A stretch of 64,000 bases of DNA from Xestospongia muta (GCA_963693285.1 OY848925.1:7091679-7155678); one strand, 5' to 3'; positions 52,860 to 64,000 are shown, counted from the stretch's first letter. A program made the numbers and translations. The notes: generated from the letters alone by a model not told the origin.

Positions 52860-53400
52860 CATTTTGTTTCCTGGTTGTGATTAAATGTTAATGATATTCA
52901 TAACTATACACTTGTGCCACACAATAGCATGAACATAGACTGCATATAAAGATAGAATCTTAATGATTTCATAACTAGTTAGCCCAACAATAGCATGAAT
53001 ATAAACCGAATATAAAAGGGAGCTACTTAATGATATTCATAACTAGTTTGCCCCACAATAGCATGAACATAGACAGAATATAAAATGAACCCAGTTAATG
53101 ATATTCATGACTAGTTAGCCCCACAATAGCATGAACATAAACAAAGTATAAAAGGAAGATAGTTAATGATATTCATAACTAGTTAGCCCCACAAGGGCAT
53201 GAACATAGACAGAATATAAAAGGGAGCTAGTTAATGAGATTCATAGTTACCAAGCCCCACAAGGGCATGAACATAAACAGAATATATAAGGGAGCTATTT
53301 AATGATATTCATAACTGGTTAGCCCCACAATAACATGAACATAGACAGGATATAAAAGGCAGTCAGTTAATGAGATTCATGAGCCAATAATTGTGCCCCA
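52860..53400 (+). repeat. ~67-bp tandem repeat, about eight copies
   Basis: Unit: TTAATGATATTCATAACTAG - TTAGCCCCACAATAGCATGA - ACATAGACAGAATATAAAAG - GGAGCTAG. Copies start near 52888, 52962, 53030, 53095, 53164, 53230, 53300 and 53367. They are fairly well conserved compared with the neighbouring families. Confidence 0.85.
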
Positions 53401-53479
53401 CAAGTGAATGAAGTGTGGTCACGCATAAAAGCAATGGAAATTGTGTGGAATGTAGTGGGTGGGTTAATGAGGGTGGGGT

Positions 53480-54380
53480 TTAGAGTTAAAGCTTACAGCT
53501 TAGAGCTTATAACTGGAGTTATCGTTTTAGCTTATAGTTATAGCTTATGGAGTTAGAGCTTACAGCTTATAGTTATAGCTTATAGAGTTAGACCTTATAG
53601 TTACAGCTTACAGCTTATAAATTATAGTTATAGCTTATAGAGTTAGAGCTTATAGCTATTTATAGCTTCTGTAGCTATTTATAACTTTTGTCTTATAGCT
53701 TATAGTTAGAGCTTATAGTTACAGCTTACAGCTTATAAATTATAGTTATAGCTTATAGAGTTAGAGCTTATAGCTATTTATAGCTTTTGTAGCTATTTAT
53801 AACTTTTGTCTTATAGCTTATATAGTTAGACCTTATAGTTATAGCTTATATAGTTAGACCTTATAGTTACAGCTTACAGCTTATAAATTATAGTTATAGC
53901 TTATAGAGTTAGAGCTTATAGCTTTTGTAGCTATTTATAACTTTTGTCTTATAGCTTATAGTTATAGCTTATAGAGTTAGACCTTATAGTTACAGCTTAC
54001 AGCTTATAAATTATAGTTATAGCTTATAGAGTTAGAGCTTATAGCTATTTATAGCTTTTGTAGCTATTTATAACTTTTATCTTATAGCTTATAGTTAGAG
54101 CTTATAGTTAGAGCTTACAGCTTATAGAGTTAGAGGTTACAGCTTAGAGTTGGTGGTTATAGCTTATAGATAGAGTTAGAGCTTATAGCTTATAGTTAGA
54201 CATTATAGCTTATAGTTAGAGCTTATAGAGTTAGAGCTTAGAGTTAGAGCTTATAGATTTAGAGTTAGAGCTTATAGTTAGAGGTAGAGCTTAAACTGTA
54301 GAGTTAGAGCTTATAGCTTATATTTAGAGCTTATAGCTTATAGTTATAGTTTATAAAGTTAAAGTTAGAGCTTAAGTACC
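53480..54380 (+). repeat. Hexamer-like 'TTATAGCTTATAGAGTTAGAGC' repeat, second block
   Basis: About 900 bp of the same TTATAGC/TTAGAGC family as 51216-51505. A longer unit of about 110 to 140 bp (containing TATAGCTTTTGTAGCTATTT) is repeated four times between 53560 and 54090. Confidence 0.85.
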
Positions 54381-55640
54381 AAATAGTTTTTAGGATTTTA
54401 GCATTTTCCTTTTGCACCAAATGGATTAGGCTTTAAGTCTTTGCATTTTGCACTGCATTACAGTTTAAGTCTTTGAATTTTGTAACAAAGATTGCATTAT
54501 CCTTTTAAAAATATTTATATAATGCCCTTTGTTCTTCTAGTAAATGTACATGTAAATTAATAAATTTGTTTTGGTTTTTTTATACAAACTTTAAAGAATG
54601 AAATTGCTTTAAATTTTTTTTGATGACAGCTATATATTAGTATTACTGCTCTAGTATCTAGCATTATCTTTTTATAATGTTTATATTATGCCCTTTGTTC
54701 TACTAGTAAATGTATATGTAAACTAATTAATTTTTTTTGTTTTCTTACAGACTTTTAAAGAATTAAATTGCTTCAAATTTGTCATCAGACTACAAGGGCA
54801 TAATTAAATATTTTAAAAATATTAATAATAATTATCAACTTTGAATTATGTATAGAGTCAATCATAATTAATTACAAAGAAATGGTGAAGTTTAGTTTTG
54901 TTTACAAAGAACTATCCTGGAATTTTTGAGCTCCTGTTAAAACTGCAATACGAAATCTTCCAAAGAAATCCATAATGTGGATAAAAGATCTATCTCTATG
55001 TACAAGAGAGCTAGACTATTAAGTCTTTGTTGTGTCATTGTAAGTACTTTTTAAGCCAACGAATACTAAAAAAACTACCCAGAAGTCATTTCCTTTCCTG
55101 AATTAGCTTACCAGGACTATGCCCTAGTATGCCCAGGTCTAAATACGCCTATGTTTGAGTCAAAGTCAGGCCCTGGTATTGCCAGCATAGCTGGCAATTG
55201 CTATACTTGTAGCTTCATCCAGTATCTGCTAAATCACCCTATTTTTTTTTAGAATTCCTTCAAGCAACCAGCAAACATACATCTTATGAATGTATACTAT
55301 AGGTATACTATATGGTCAGTCTGAAGAAAATGATTTCAGGTCATCCAAGTGTATATGGACATCATAATGGCAAAGAGCATTAACAAACTGCCAATGATCA
55401 AGACATTCTCCCTTCAAAAGATCATTGTACAATTGAGAAATTAATATTAGAAGTACCTGAAGATGTTACACCTACTGAAATAAAATGAAGGCTCACCTTT
55501 TGAGAAGAATGTTTTATAACAAAACAGTATCTCCACTACAGAAACTAAAGTTATACAATGATTCAGTGACATTTTTTAGAGTATTTTATTGATACAGTTA
55601 CAAAATAACTAAGAATTACTTTTTACATTTATTATTAACT
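54380..55640. other. Mosaic of repeat fragments before the telomeric arrays
   Basis: Segments at 54490-54620 and 54650-54780 are copies of each other and of 49860-49960. At 55510-55640 lies a decayed copy of the end of the YiiX-like remnant (ACAGTATCTC..CTACAGAA and the following TTACAAAATAACTAA), matching 31800-31910. The rest (54830-55500) shows no gene. Confidence 0.55.
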
Positions 55641-55644
55641 CACA

Positions 55645-56060
55645 ATTGACCCTAATTAACCCTAATTAACCCTAATAAACTCTAATTAGGGTTTAGGGTT
55701 TAGGGTTTAGGGTTTAGGGTTTAGGGTTTAGGGTTTAGGGTTAGGGTTTAGGGTTTAGGGTTTAGGGTTTAGGGTTAGGGTTTAGGGTTTAGGGTTTAGG
55801 GTTTAGGGTTTAGGGTTTAGGGTTTAGGGTTAGGGTTTAGGGTTTAGGGTTTAGGGTTAGGGTTTAGGGTTTAGGGTTTAGGGTTTAGGGTTTAGGGTTA
55901 GGGTTTAGGGTTTAGGGTTTAGGGTTAGGGTTTAGGGTTTAGGGTTTAGGGTTTAGGGTTTAGGGTTTAGGGTTTAGGGTTTAGGGTTTAGGGTTTAGGG
56001 TTTAGGGTTTAGGGTTTAGGGTTTAGGGTTTAGGGTTTAGGGTTTAGGGTTTAGGGTTTA
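55645..56060 (+). repeat. Internal telomeric-type array with inverted left border
   Basis: From 55688 about 370 bp of TTTAGGG repeats with about seven interspersed TTAGGG units run in the outward orientation. Just before it are three CCCTAATTAA units in the opposite orientation, meeting at CTCTAATTAGGG. Confidence 0.95.
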
Positions 56061-57139
56061 GCCCTGGCGATATGTCCCGGGATATGTCCTATTGGCTATT
56101 TCGGGGACATATGTATGTCCTATTTGCACAAAGTAGAGGGACATATGTCCTTTTTGGAATATGTCCCGAAAAAATTTATTATGTCCCTTTTTTTTTTTTT
56201 ATGTCCCTTTAAACACAACTAAAGCACTTGTTATGTATGAACATAAGTAAATGAATAGAGATAAATAAATTGGATTGTAAGATAAAGTCTAGGGACATAT
56301 GTCCTTTCTGCAATATGTTTTGAAATAATTTATTATGTCCTTTATTTTTTTTATGTCCCTTTAAACACAACTAAACACTTGTTATGTATGAACATAAGTA
56401 AATGAATAGAGATAAATAAATTGGATTGTAAGATAAAGTCTAGGGACATATGTCCTTTCTGCAATATGTTTTGAAATAATTTATTATTTCCCTTTCAAAT
56501 TGCATGTCCGAAATACCTAGTTTAGGGTTTTTTATGTCTCTTAAAATACAACTATAGTACTTGTTGTGTATAAACTTAAAGTAATTTCTTTGATTGTGCG
56601 AACATGTCTATTTTTTATTTTTAAAATAATGTTTACACATATTGCCATTACTTAACACGGGTGGATCTTGGCCGACACTTATATTTAACCCTTAAAGAAT
56701 ATCTATTTCATAAAAACCATAAGATTCATATGAAAAAATGGAAATTTGTTGATGGTGGATGCATAATGGTGGGGTGCATTATGGGGTGCACTGAGAATAG
56801 GCATTAGGGATGTAGTGGAGTGATTTTAAAGAAAGTGAGTGATATGGGACATATATGTCCTATGTCCTTTTTGCAAATGGGAGTCATGGAAGTTTCAAAA
56901 ACAAATACATTCACACTTACTATGTGTGTACATCATCATTCAAAATGTATCTCACTATTTCTTGATTTTGCTGAGAAGTTGTCGTAATATGTCCCAAAAA
57001 GAGATCTTTGGATCAATAAAATTTTTCTGCATTAACCCTGGAAGATGAAATAAGTGTAATATAGCATGGTGATATTTTATGGACACACCCATTTAACTTG
57101 GTTGCAATCAAATGATTGACTTATGTCCCTTGATGTTTT

Positions 57140-58345
57140 GTTAATAACTAGGTTTAGAGGTAACCCTGGATAATTTGAGGCTGGGATTTAGTAGTCCTGA
57201 AGTAGAGGGGTCATATGGTATGGTCTTTTTAAAAATACCTATCAGGGACATATGGCCCTTTGGTTTTTTTTAATAACTAGGTTTAGGGGTAACCCTGGAA
57301 ACTTTTTAAGGTGGGGCTTAGTAGTGCTGAAGTAGAGGGCTCTCATGGAATGACCATTTTTTAAAACCCCACTGGGGACATATGGCCCTTTGGGGTTTTT
57401 TTAATAACTAGGTTTAGGGGTAACCCTGGAAACTTTTTAAGGTGGGGCTTAGTAGTGCTGAAGTAGAGGGCTCTCATGGAATGACCATTTTTTAAAACCC
57501 CACTGGGGACATATGGCCCTTTGGGTTTTTATTAATAACTAGGTTTAGGGGTAACCCTGGAAACTTTTTAAGGTGGGGCTTAGTAGTGCTGAAGTAGAGG
57601 GCTCTAATGGAATGACCATTTTTTAAAACCCCACTGGGGACATATGGCCCTTTGGGGTTTTTTTAATAACTAGGTTTAGGGGTAACCCTGGAAACTTTTT
57701 AAGGTGGGGCTTAGTACTGCTGAAGTATAGGGCTCTCATGGAATGACCATTTTTTAAAACCCCACTGGGGACATATGGCCCTTAGGGTTTTTATTAATAA
57801 CTAGGTTTAGGGGTAACCCTGGAAACTTTTTAAGGTGGGGCTTAGTAGTGCTGAAGTAGAGGGCTCTCATGGAATGACCATTTTTTAAAACCCCACTGGG
57901 GACATATGGCCCTTTGGGGTTTTATTAATAACTAGGTTTAGGGGTAACCCTGGAAATTTTTTAAGGTGGGGCTTAGTAGTGCTGAAGTAGAGGGCTCTCA
58001 TGGAATGACCATTTTTAAAAAACCCATCAGGGACATATGGCCCTTTGGGGTTTTATTAATAACTAGGTTTAGGGATAACCCTGGAAACTTTTTAAGGTGG
58101 GGCTTAGTAGTGCTGAAGTAGAGGGCTCTCATGGAATGACCATTTTTTATAACCCCACTGGGGACATATGGCCCTTTGGGGTTTTATTAATAACTAGGTT
58201 TAGGGGTAACCCTGGAAATTTTTTAAGGTGGGGCTTAGTAGTCCTGAAGTAGAGGGCTCTCATGGAATGGCCATTTTTTAAAACCCCACTGGGGACATAT
58301 GGCCCTTTGGGGCTTTATTAATAACTAGGTTTAGGGGTAACCCTG
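57140..58345 (+). repeat. ~131-bp tandem repeat inside copy 1 (ten units)
   Basis: Each unit reads ACTAGGTTTAGGGGTAACCC - TGGAAACTTTTTAAGGTGGG - GCTTAGTAGTGCTGAAGTAG - AGGGCTCTCATGGAATGACC - ATTTTTTAAAACCCCACTGG - GGACATATGGCCCTTTGG. The first unit is the most diverged. The same array is at 60423-61628 in copy 2. Confidence 0.92.
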
Positions 58346-58680
58346 GAGACTTTTAGGGGTGGGGCTCAGTAGTACTAAAGAAGAGGGTTCTCACAGGATG
58401 ATTTTTTTTTGAAACCCCACCTGAGACATATGTCCCGGACAGGGTTTTCATTTTAAAAGGTTTCATTAGTAAGAGGGGCTGGCAGTGATATATGAAATGT
58501 TTGTTTTTCTTTCCAGGGTTAATTTTTATGAGTTTAGGGCCACTTTTGGAACTAAGGGACATATAGGGACATAGTTCAGTTTGTAAACATAGAAATTGTT
58601 ATAACTCGCTTATACATGTGGGGATTCATGGGGTTTTGCGATATATGATTGACTGGAGTATGTGCAATATGTGACACCAC

Positions 58681-58700
58681 AATGAGGCAATTGCCTCATT
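58681..58700. repeat. Perfect 20-bp palindrome AATGAGGCAATTGCCTCATT
   Basis: The sequence equals its own reverse complement over all 20 bases, without a spacer. It is repeated at 61964-61983. Confidence 0.95.
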
Positions 58701-59343
58701 GCTAATTTGTATATGTGTAGTCAATATTTAACGACTTTTATCTCACTTTCTCTCACGTTTTTCATTAGTTTGATCATTGTAATGAATTGCAAACGATGAC
58801 AGAAATTGATTGGTATACTCATTTCCTTGAATAGATGCTTCTTTACATCACTTTTGGTGAAACCACTCAAAAACAAGAGTTGGGGTATCTTTTATAACTC
58901 CTTTATCTGTGTGGGGATTTGAATGGGACCAATGGGGTTTGATAGAAAAGGAATTTGTCTAGCTATTCCATATTTTTATTTATTTGTAGGCGTTACTTTC
59001 GATTTTTTATTAATTTTTGAATTATGAAAATGTGAAAAAAACTGGATTTTTCATATTTCTCTCTAGGGTTTAGAGCGATATCTCTGTAATGAAAAGAGAT
59101 ATTGGTGGGGTTTTTTTTATGAAGATAGCCACATTCTTTGTGCATATTTCCTATATTTTTAACTAATTTTAAATAGCACCATAAAAATGATAAAATTGAC
59201 AAGGCGAACCTCATTAAAGACCCCATTATGCAAAAATGGGAGGGTCCATTGACAATTTAGGGGGGGTGGTGAAAGGGGAGGTGGAGTAGAACATGATGAA
59301 CCACACCCTGGAAATTTGGGGTTTTTGGCCGGTCAGGTATATA

Positions 59344-62300
59344 GCCCTGGCGATATGTCCCGGGATATGTCCTATTGGCTATTTCGGGGACATATGTATG
59401 TCCTATTTGCACAAAGTAGAGGGACATATGTCCTTTTTGGAATATGTCCCGAAAAAATTTATTATGTCCCTTTTTTTTTTTTTATGTCCCTTTAAACACA
59501 ACTAAAGCACTTGTTATGTATGAACATAAGTAAATGAATAGAGATAAATAAATTGGATTGTAAGATAAAGTCTAGGGACATATGTCCTTTCTGCAATATG
59601 TTTTGAAATAATTTATTATGTCCTTTATTTTTTTTATGTCCCTTTAAACACAACTAAACACTTGTTATGTATGAACATAAGTAAATGAATAGAGATAAAT
59701 AAATTGGATTGTAAGATAAAGTCTAGGGACATATGTCCTTTCTGCAATATGTTTTGAAATAATTTATTATTTCCCTTTCAAATTGCATGTCCGAAATACC
59801 TAGTTTAGGGTTTTTTATGTCTCTTAAAATACAACTATAGTACTTGTTGTGTATAAACTTAAAGTAATTTCTTTGATTGTGCGAACATGTCTATTTTTTA
59901 TTTTTAAAATAATGTTTACACATATTGCCATTACTTAACACGGGTGGATCTTGGCCGACACTTATATTTAACCCTTAAAGAATATCTATTTCATAAAAAC
60001 CATAAGATTCATATGAAAAAATGGAAATTTGTTGATGGTGGATGCATAATGGTGGGGTGCATTATGGGGTGCACTGAGAATAGGCATTAGGGATGTAGTG
60101 GAGTGATTTTAAAGAAAGTGAGTGATATGGGACATATATGTCCTATGTCCTTTTTGCAAATGGGAGTCATGGAAGTTTCAAAAACAAATACATTCACACT
60201 TACTATGTGTGTACATCATCATTCAAAATGTATCTCACTATTTCTTGATTTTGCTGAGAAGTTGTCGTAATATGTCCCAAAAAGAGATCTTTGGATCAAT
60301 AAAATTTTTCTGCATTAACCCTGGAAGATGAAATAAGTGTAATATAGCATGGTGATATTTTATGGACACACCCATTTAACTTGGTTGCAATCAAATGATT
60401 GACTTATGTCCCTTGATGTTTTGTTAATAACTAGGTTTAGAGGTAACCCTGGATAATTTGAGGCTGGGATTTAGTAGTCCTGAAGTAGAGGGGTCATATG
60501 GTATGGTCTTTTTAAAAATACCTATCAGGGACATATGGCCCTTTGGTTTTTTTTAATAACTAGGTTTAGGGGTAACCCTGGAAACTTTTTAAGGTGGGGC
60601 TTAGTAGTGCTGAAGTAGAGGGCTCTCATGGAATGACCATTTTTTAAAACCCCACTGGGGACATATGGCCCTTTGGGGTTTTTTTAATAACTAGGTTTAG
60701 GGGTAACCCTGGAAACTTTTTAAGGTGGGGCTTAGTAGTGCTGAAGTAGAGGGCTCTCATGGAATGACCATTTTTTAAAACCCCACTGGGGACATATGGC
60801 CCTTTGGGTTTTTATTAATAACTAGGTTTAGGGGTAACCCTGGAAACTTTTTAAGGTGGGGCTTAGTAGTGCTGAAGTAGAGGGCTCTAATGGAATGACC
60901 ATTTTTTAAAACCCCACTGGGGACATATGGCCCTTTGGGGTTTTTTTAATAACTAGGTTTAGGGGTAACCCTGGAAACTTTTTAAGGTGGGGCTTAGTAC
61001 TGCTGAAGTATAGGGCTCTCATGGAATGACCATTTTTTAAAACCCCACTGGGGACATATGGCCCTTAGGGTTTTTATTAATAACTAGGTTTAGGGGTAAC
61101 CCTGGAAACTTTTTAAGGTGGGGCTTAGTAGTGCTGAAGTAGAGGGCTCTCATGGAATGACCATTTTTTAAAACCCCACTGGGGACATATGGCCCTTTGG
61201 GGTTTTATTAATAACTAGGTTTAGGGGTAACCCTGGAAATTTTTTAAGGTGGGGCTTAGTAGTGCTGAAGTAGAGGGCTCTCATGGAATGACCATTTTTA
61301 AAAAACCCATCAGGGACATATGGCCCTTTGGGGTTTTATTAATAACTAGGTTTAGGGATAACCCTGGAAACTTTTTAAGGTGGGGCTTAGTAGTGCTGAA
61401 GTAGAGGGCTCTCATGGAATGACCATTTTTTATAACCCCACTGGGGACATATGGCCCTTTGGGGTTTTATTAATAACTAGGTTTAGGGGTAACCCTGGAA
61501 ATTTTTTAAGGTGGGGCTTAGTAGTCCTGAAGTAGAGGGCTCTCATGGAATGGCCATTTTTTAAAACCCCACTGGGGACATATGGCCCTTTGGGGCTTTA
61601 TTAATAACTAGGTTTAGGGGTAACCCTGGAGACTTTTAGGGGTGGGGCTCAGTAGTACTAAAGAAGAGGGTTCTCACAGGATGATTTTTTTTTGAAACCC
61701 CACCTGAGACATATGTCCCGGACAGGGTTTTCATTTTAAAAGGTTTCATTAGTAAGAGGGGCTGGCAGTGATATATGAAATGTTTGTTTTTCTTTCCAGG
61801 GTTAATTTTTATGAGTTTAGGGCCACTTTTGGAACTAAGGGACATATAGGGACATAGTTCAGTTTGTAAACATAGAAATTGTTATAACTCGCTTATACAT
61901 GTGGGGATTCATGGGGTTTTGCGATATATGATTGACTGGAGTATGTGCAATATGTGACACCACAATGAGGCAATTGCCTCATTGCTAATTTGTATATGTG
62001 TAGTCAATATTTAACGACTTTTATCTCACTTTCTCTCACGTTTTTCATTAGTTTGATCATTGTAATGAATTGCAAACGATGACAGAAATTGATTGGTATA
62101 CTCATTTCCTTGAATAGATGCTTCTTTACATCACTTTTGGTGAAACCACTCAAAAACAAGAGTTGGGGTATCTTTTATAACTCCTTTATCTGTGTGGGGA
62201 TTTGAATGGGACCAATGGGGTTTGATAGAAAAGGAATTTGTCTAGCTATTCCATATTTTTATTTATTTGTAGGCGTTACTTTCGATTTTTTATTAATTTT

Positions 62301-62626
62301 TGAATTATGAAAATGTGAAAAAAACTGGATTTTTCATATTTCTCTCTAGGGTTTAGAGCGATATCTCTGTAATGAAAAGAGATATTGGTGGGGTTTTTTT
62401 TATGAAGATAGCCACATTCTTTGTGCATATTTCCTATATTTTTAACTAATTTTAAATAGCACCATAAAAATGATAAAATTGACAAGGCGAACCTCATTAA
62501 AGACCCCATTATGCAAAAATGGGAGGGTCCATTGACAATTTAGGGGGGGTGGTGAAAGGGGAGGTGGAGTAGAACATGATGAACCACACCCTGGAAATTT
62601 GGGGTTTTTGGCCGGTCAGGTATATA
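59344..62626. repeat. 3,283-bp subtelomeric repeat, copy 2
   Basis: Direct head-to-tail copy of 56061-59343 with no telomeric repeats at the junction. Everything I compared is identical, including variant positions inside the 131-bp units (for example the single GGAATGGCC unit) and the long T run. It ends TATATA straight into GGGTTTAGGG of the terminal array. Confidence 0.95.
61964..61983. repeat. 20-bp palindrome, copy 2
   Basis: Same palindrome as 58681-58700, exactly 3,283 bp further on. Confidence 0.95.
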
Positions 62627-64000
62627 GGGTTTAGGGTTTAGGGTTTAGGGTTTAGGGTTTAGGGTTTAGGGTTTAGGGTTTAGGGTTTAGGGTTTAGGGT
62701 TTAGGGTTTAGGGTTTAGGGTTTAGGGTTAGGGTTTAGGGTTTAGGGTTTAGGGTTTAGGGTTTAGGGTTTAGGGTTTAGGGTTTAGGGTTTAGGGTTTA
62801 GGGTTTAGGGTTTAGGGTTTAGGGTTTAGGGTTTAGGGTTTAGGGTTTAGGGTTAGGGTTTAGGGTTTAGGGTTTAGGGTTTAGGGTTTAGGGTTTAGGG
62901 TTTAGGGTTTAGGGTTTAGGGTTTAGGGTTTAGGGTTTAGGGTTTAGGGTTTAGGGTTTAGGGTTTAGGGTTTAGGGTTTAGGGTTTAGGGTTTAGGGTT
63001 TAGGGTTTAGGGTTTAGGGTTTAGGGTTTAGGGTTTAGGGTTTAGGGTTTAGGGTTTAGGGTTTAGGGTTTAGGGTTTAGGGTTTAGGGTTTAGGGTTTA
63101 GGGTTTAGGGTTTAGGGTTTAGGGTTTAGGGTTTAGGGTTTAGGGTTTAGGGTTTAGGGTTTAGGGTTTAGGGTTTAGGGTTTAGGGTTTAGGGTTTAGG
63201 GTTTAGGGTTTAGGGTTTAGGGTTTAGGGTTTAGGGTTTAGGGTTTAGGGTTTAGGGTTTAGGGTTTAGGGTTTAGGGTTTAGGGTTTAGGGTTTAGGGT
63301 TTAGGGTTTAGGGTTTAGGGTTTAGGGTTTAGGGTTTAGGGTTTAGGGTTTAGGGTTTAGGGTTTAGGGTTTAGGGTTTAGGGTTTAGGGTTTAGGGTTT
63401 AGGGTTTAGGGTTTAGGGTTTAGGGTTTAGGGTTTAGGGTTTAGGGTTTAGGGTTTAGGGTTTAGGGTTTAGGGTTTAGGGTTTAGGGTTTAGGGTTTAG
63501 GGTTTAGGGTTTAGGGTTTAGGGTTTAGGGTTTAGGGTTTAGGGTTTAGGGTTTAGGGTTTAGGGTTTAGGGTTTAGGGTTTAGGGTTTAGGGTTTAGGG
63601 TTTAGGGTTTAGGGTTTAGGGTTTAGGGTTTAGGGTTTAGGGTTTAGGGTTTAGGGTTTAGGGTTTAGGGTTTAGGGTTTAGGGTTTAGGGTTTAGGGTT
63701 TAGGGTTTAGGGTTTAGGGTTTAGGGTTTAGGGTTTAGGGTTTAGGGTTTAGGGTTTAGGGTTTAGGGTTTAGGGTTTAGGGTTTAGGGTTTAGGGTTTA
63801 GGGTTTAGGGTTTAGGGTTTAGGGTTTAGGGTTTAGGGTTTAGGGTTTAGGGTTTAGGGTTTAGGGTTTAGGGTTTAGGGTTTAGGGTTTAGGGTTTAGG
63901 GTTTAGGGTTTAGGGTTTAGGGTTTAGGGTTTAGGGTTTAGGGTTTAGGGTTTAGGGTTTAGGGTTTAGGGTTTAGGGTTTAGGGTTTAGGGTTTAGGGT
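62627..64000 (+). repeat. Terminal TTTAGGG telomere array
   Basis: 1,374 bp of TTTAGGG repeats (about 195 units) run to the end of the window, G-rich strand pointing outward. Only two TTAGGG variants are seen, both in the first 250 bp; the outer kilobase is homogeneous. This is what a telomerase-maintained right-hand chromosome end should look like. Confidence 0.95.

Larger units (their letters stand above)
56061..59343. repeat. 3,283-bp subtelomeric repeat, copy 1
   Basis: Begins GCCCTGGCGATATGTCCCGG directly after the internal telomeric array and ends at GGTCAGGTATATA. Contents: a direct duplication of about 165 bp (56150-56480); many GGGACATATGTCC motifs; ten copies of a unit of about 131 bp (57140-58340); a perfect 20-bp palindrome at 58681; and open frames of 69 to 77 residues with no recognised product. 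I saw no transposase, reverse transcriptase or helicase. Confidence 0.95.

Noticed and set aside
56839..62509. Open frames of 69 to 77 residues repeated exactly 3,283 bp apart in the subtelomeric repeat
   Set aside because: The two copies are identical DNA, so their agreement gives no evidence of coding; they lack recognised motifs and overlap repeats.
62627..64000. Telomere array as plant or algal contamination joined to the contig
   Set aside because: The same repeat is also internal at 55688, and the subtelomeric mosaic carries pieces of region 2 (e.g. 55510-55640), linking it to the gene-bearing part; it still needs read-level proof.

Overview
The window reads as one chromosome end of a compact, AT-rich animal genome, most likely a demosponge or another early-branching metazoan. 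Reasons: densely packed genes whose neighbouring coding ends are often 3 to 120 bp apart, many introns of only about 45 to 60 bp, and a conserved animal/opisthokont gene set (pecanex, mixed-lineage kinase, SNX5/6, DPY30, striatin, prefoldin 5, ATG10, GPATCH11, NADPH oxidase, two ammonium transporters, a fibrinogen-like secreted protein). The assignment to sponge is inference; no ribosomal or mitochondrial marker is present.

Region 1 (1-29600) is ordinary gene-rich DNA. In order: a 5'-truncated NOX-like gene, two small unrecognised genes, GPATCH11, a mixed-lineage-type MAP3K, pecanex, SNX5/6, DPY30, ammonium transporter 1, a small secreted protein, ammonium transporter 2 with an intronless ankyrin-repeat gene nested in one intron, striatin, prefoldin subunit 5 and ATG10. 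Several pairs are divergent with very short shared 5' regions (72 bp between AMT1 and the secreted protein; 225 bp between AMT2 and striatin) and several are convergent with almost no spacer. Introns are given only where they decide something; the other CDS spans include introns.

Region 2 (about 30000-49400) is duplicated, decaying DNA. A block of about 7 kb (30355-37255) recurs as a block of about 9 kb (40391-49385). Each holds fragments of an MBOAT-type acyltransferase exon, a broken YiiX/C92-like amidase gene, a two-exon acidic ORF, a cluster of palindromic TAGTATACT sites and a terminal repeat with splice-like signals, expanded about five-fold in the second copy. Between them lies the remnant of a COP1-type WD40 gene.

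Region 3 (49400-55640) is subtelomeric: successive families of short degenerate tandem repeats plus stray pieces of region 2. Region 4 (55640-64000) is the chromosome end: an internal array of TTTAGGG repeats, two apparently identical direct copies of a 3,283-bp repeat, and a terminal TTTAGGG array running to the window edge with the G-rich strand 5'-to-3' outward, as expected at a right-hand end. A TTTAGGG (plant-type) rather than TTAGGG telomere beside animal genes is the most surprising feature.

Functionally the genes do not form a pathway; they are a random slice of housekeeping and signalling genes next to a telomere, with gene intactness falling off toward the end.
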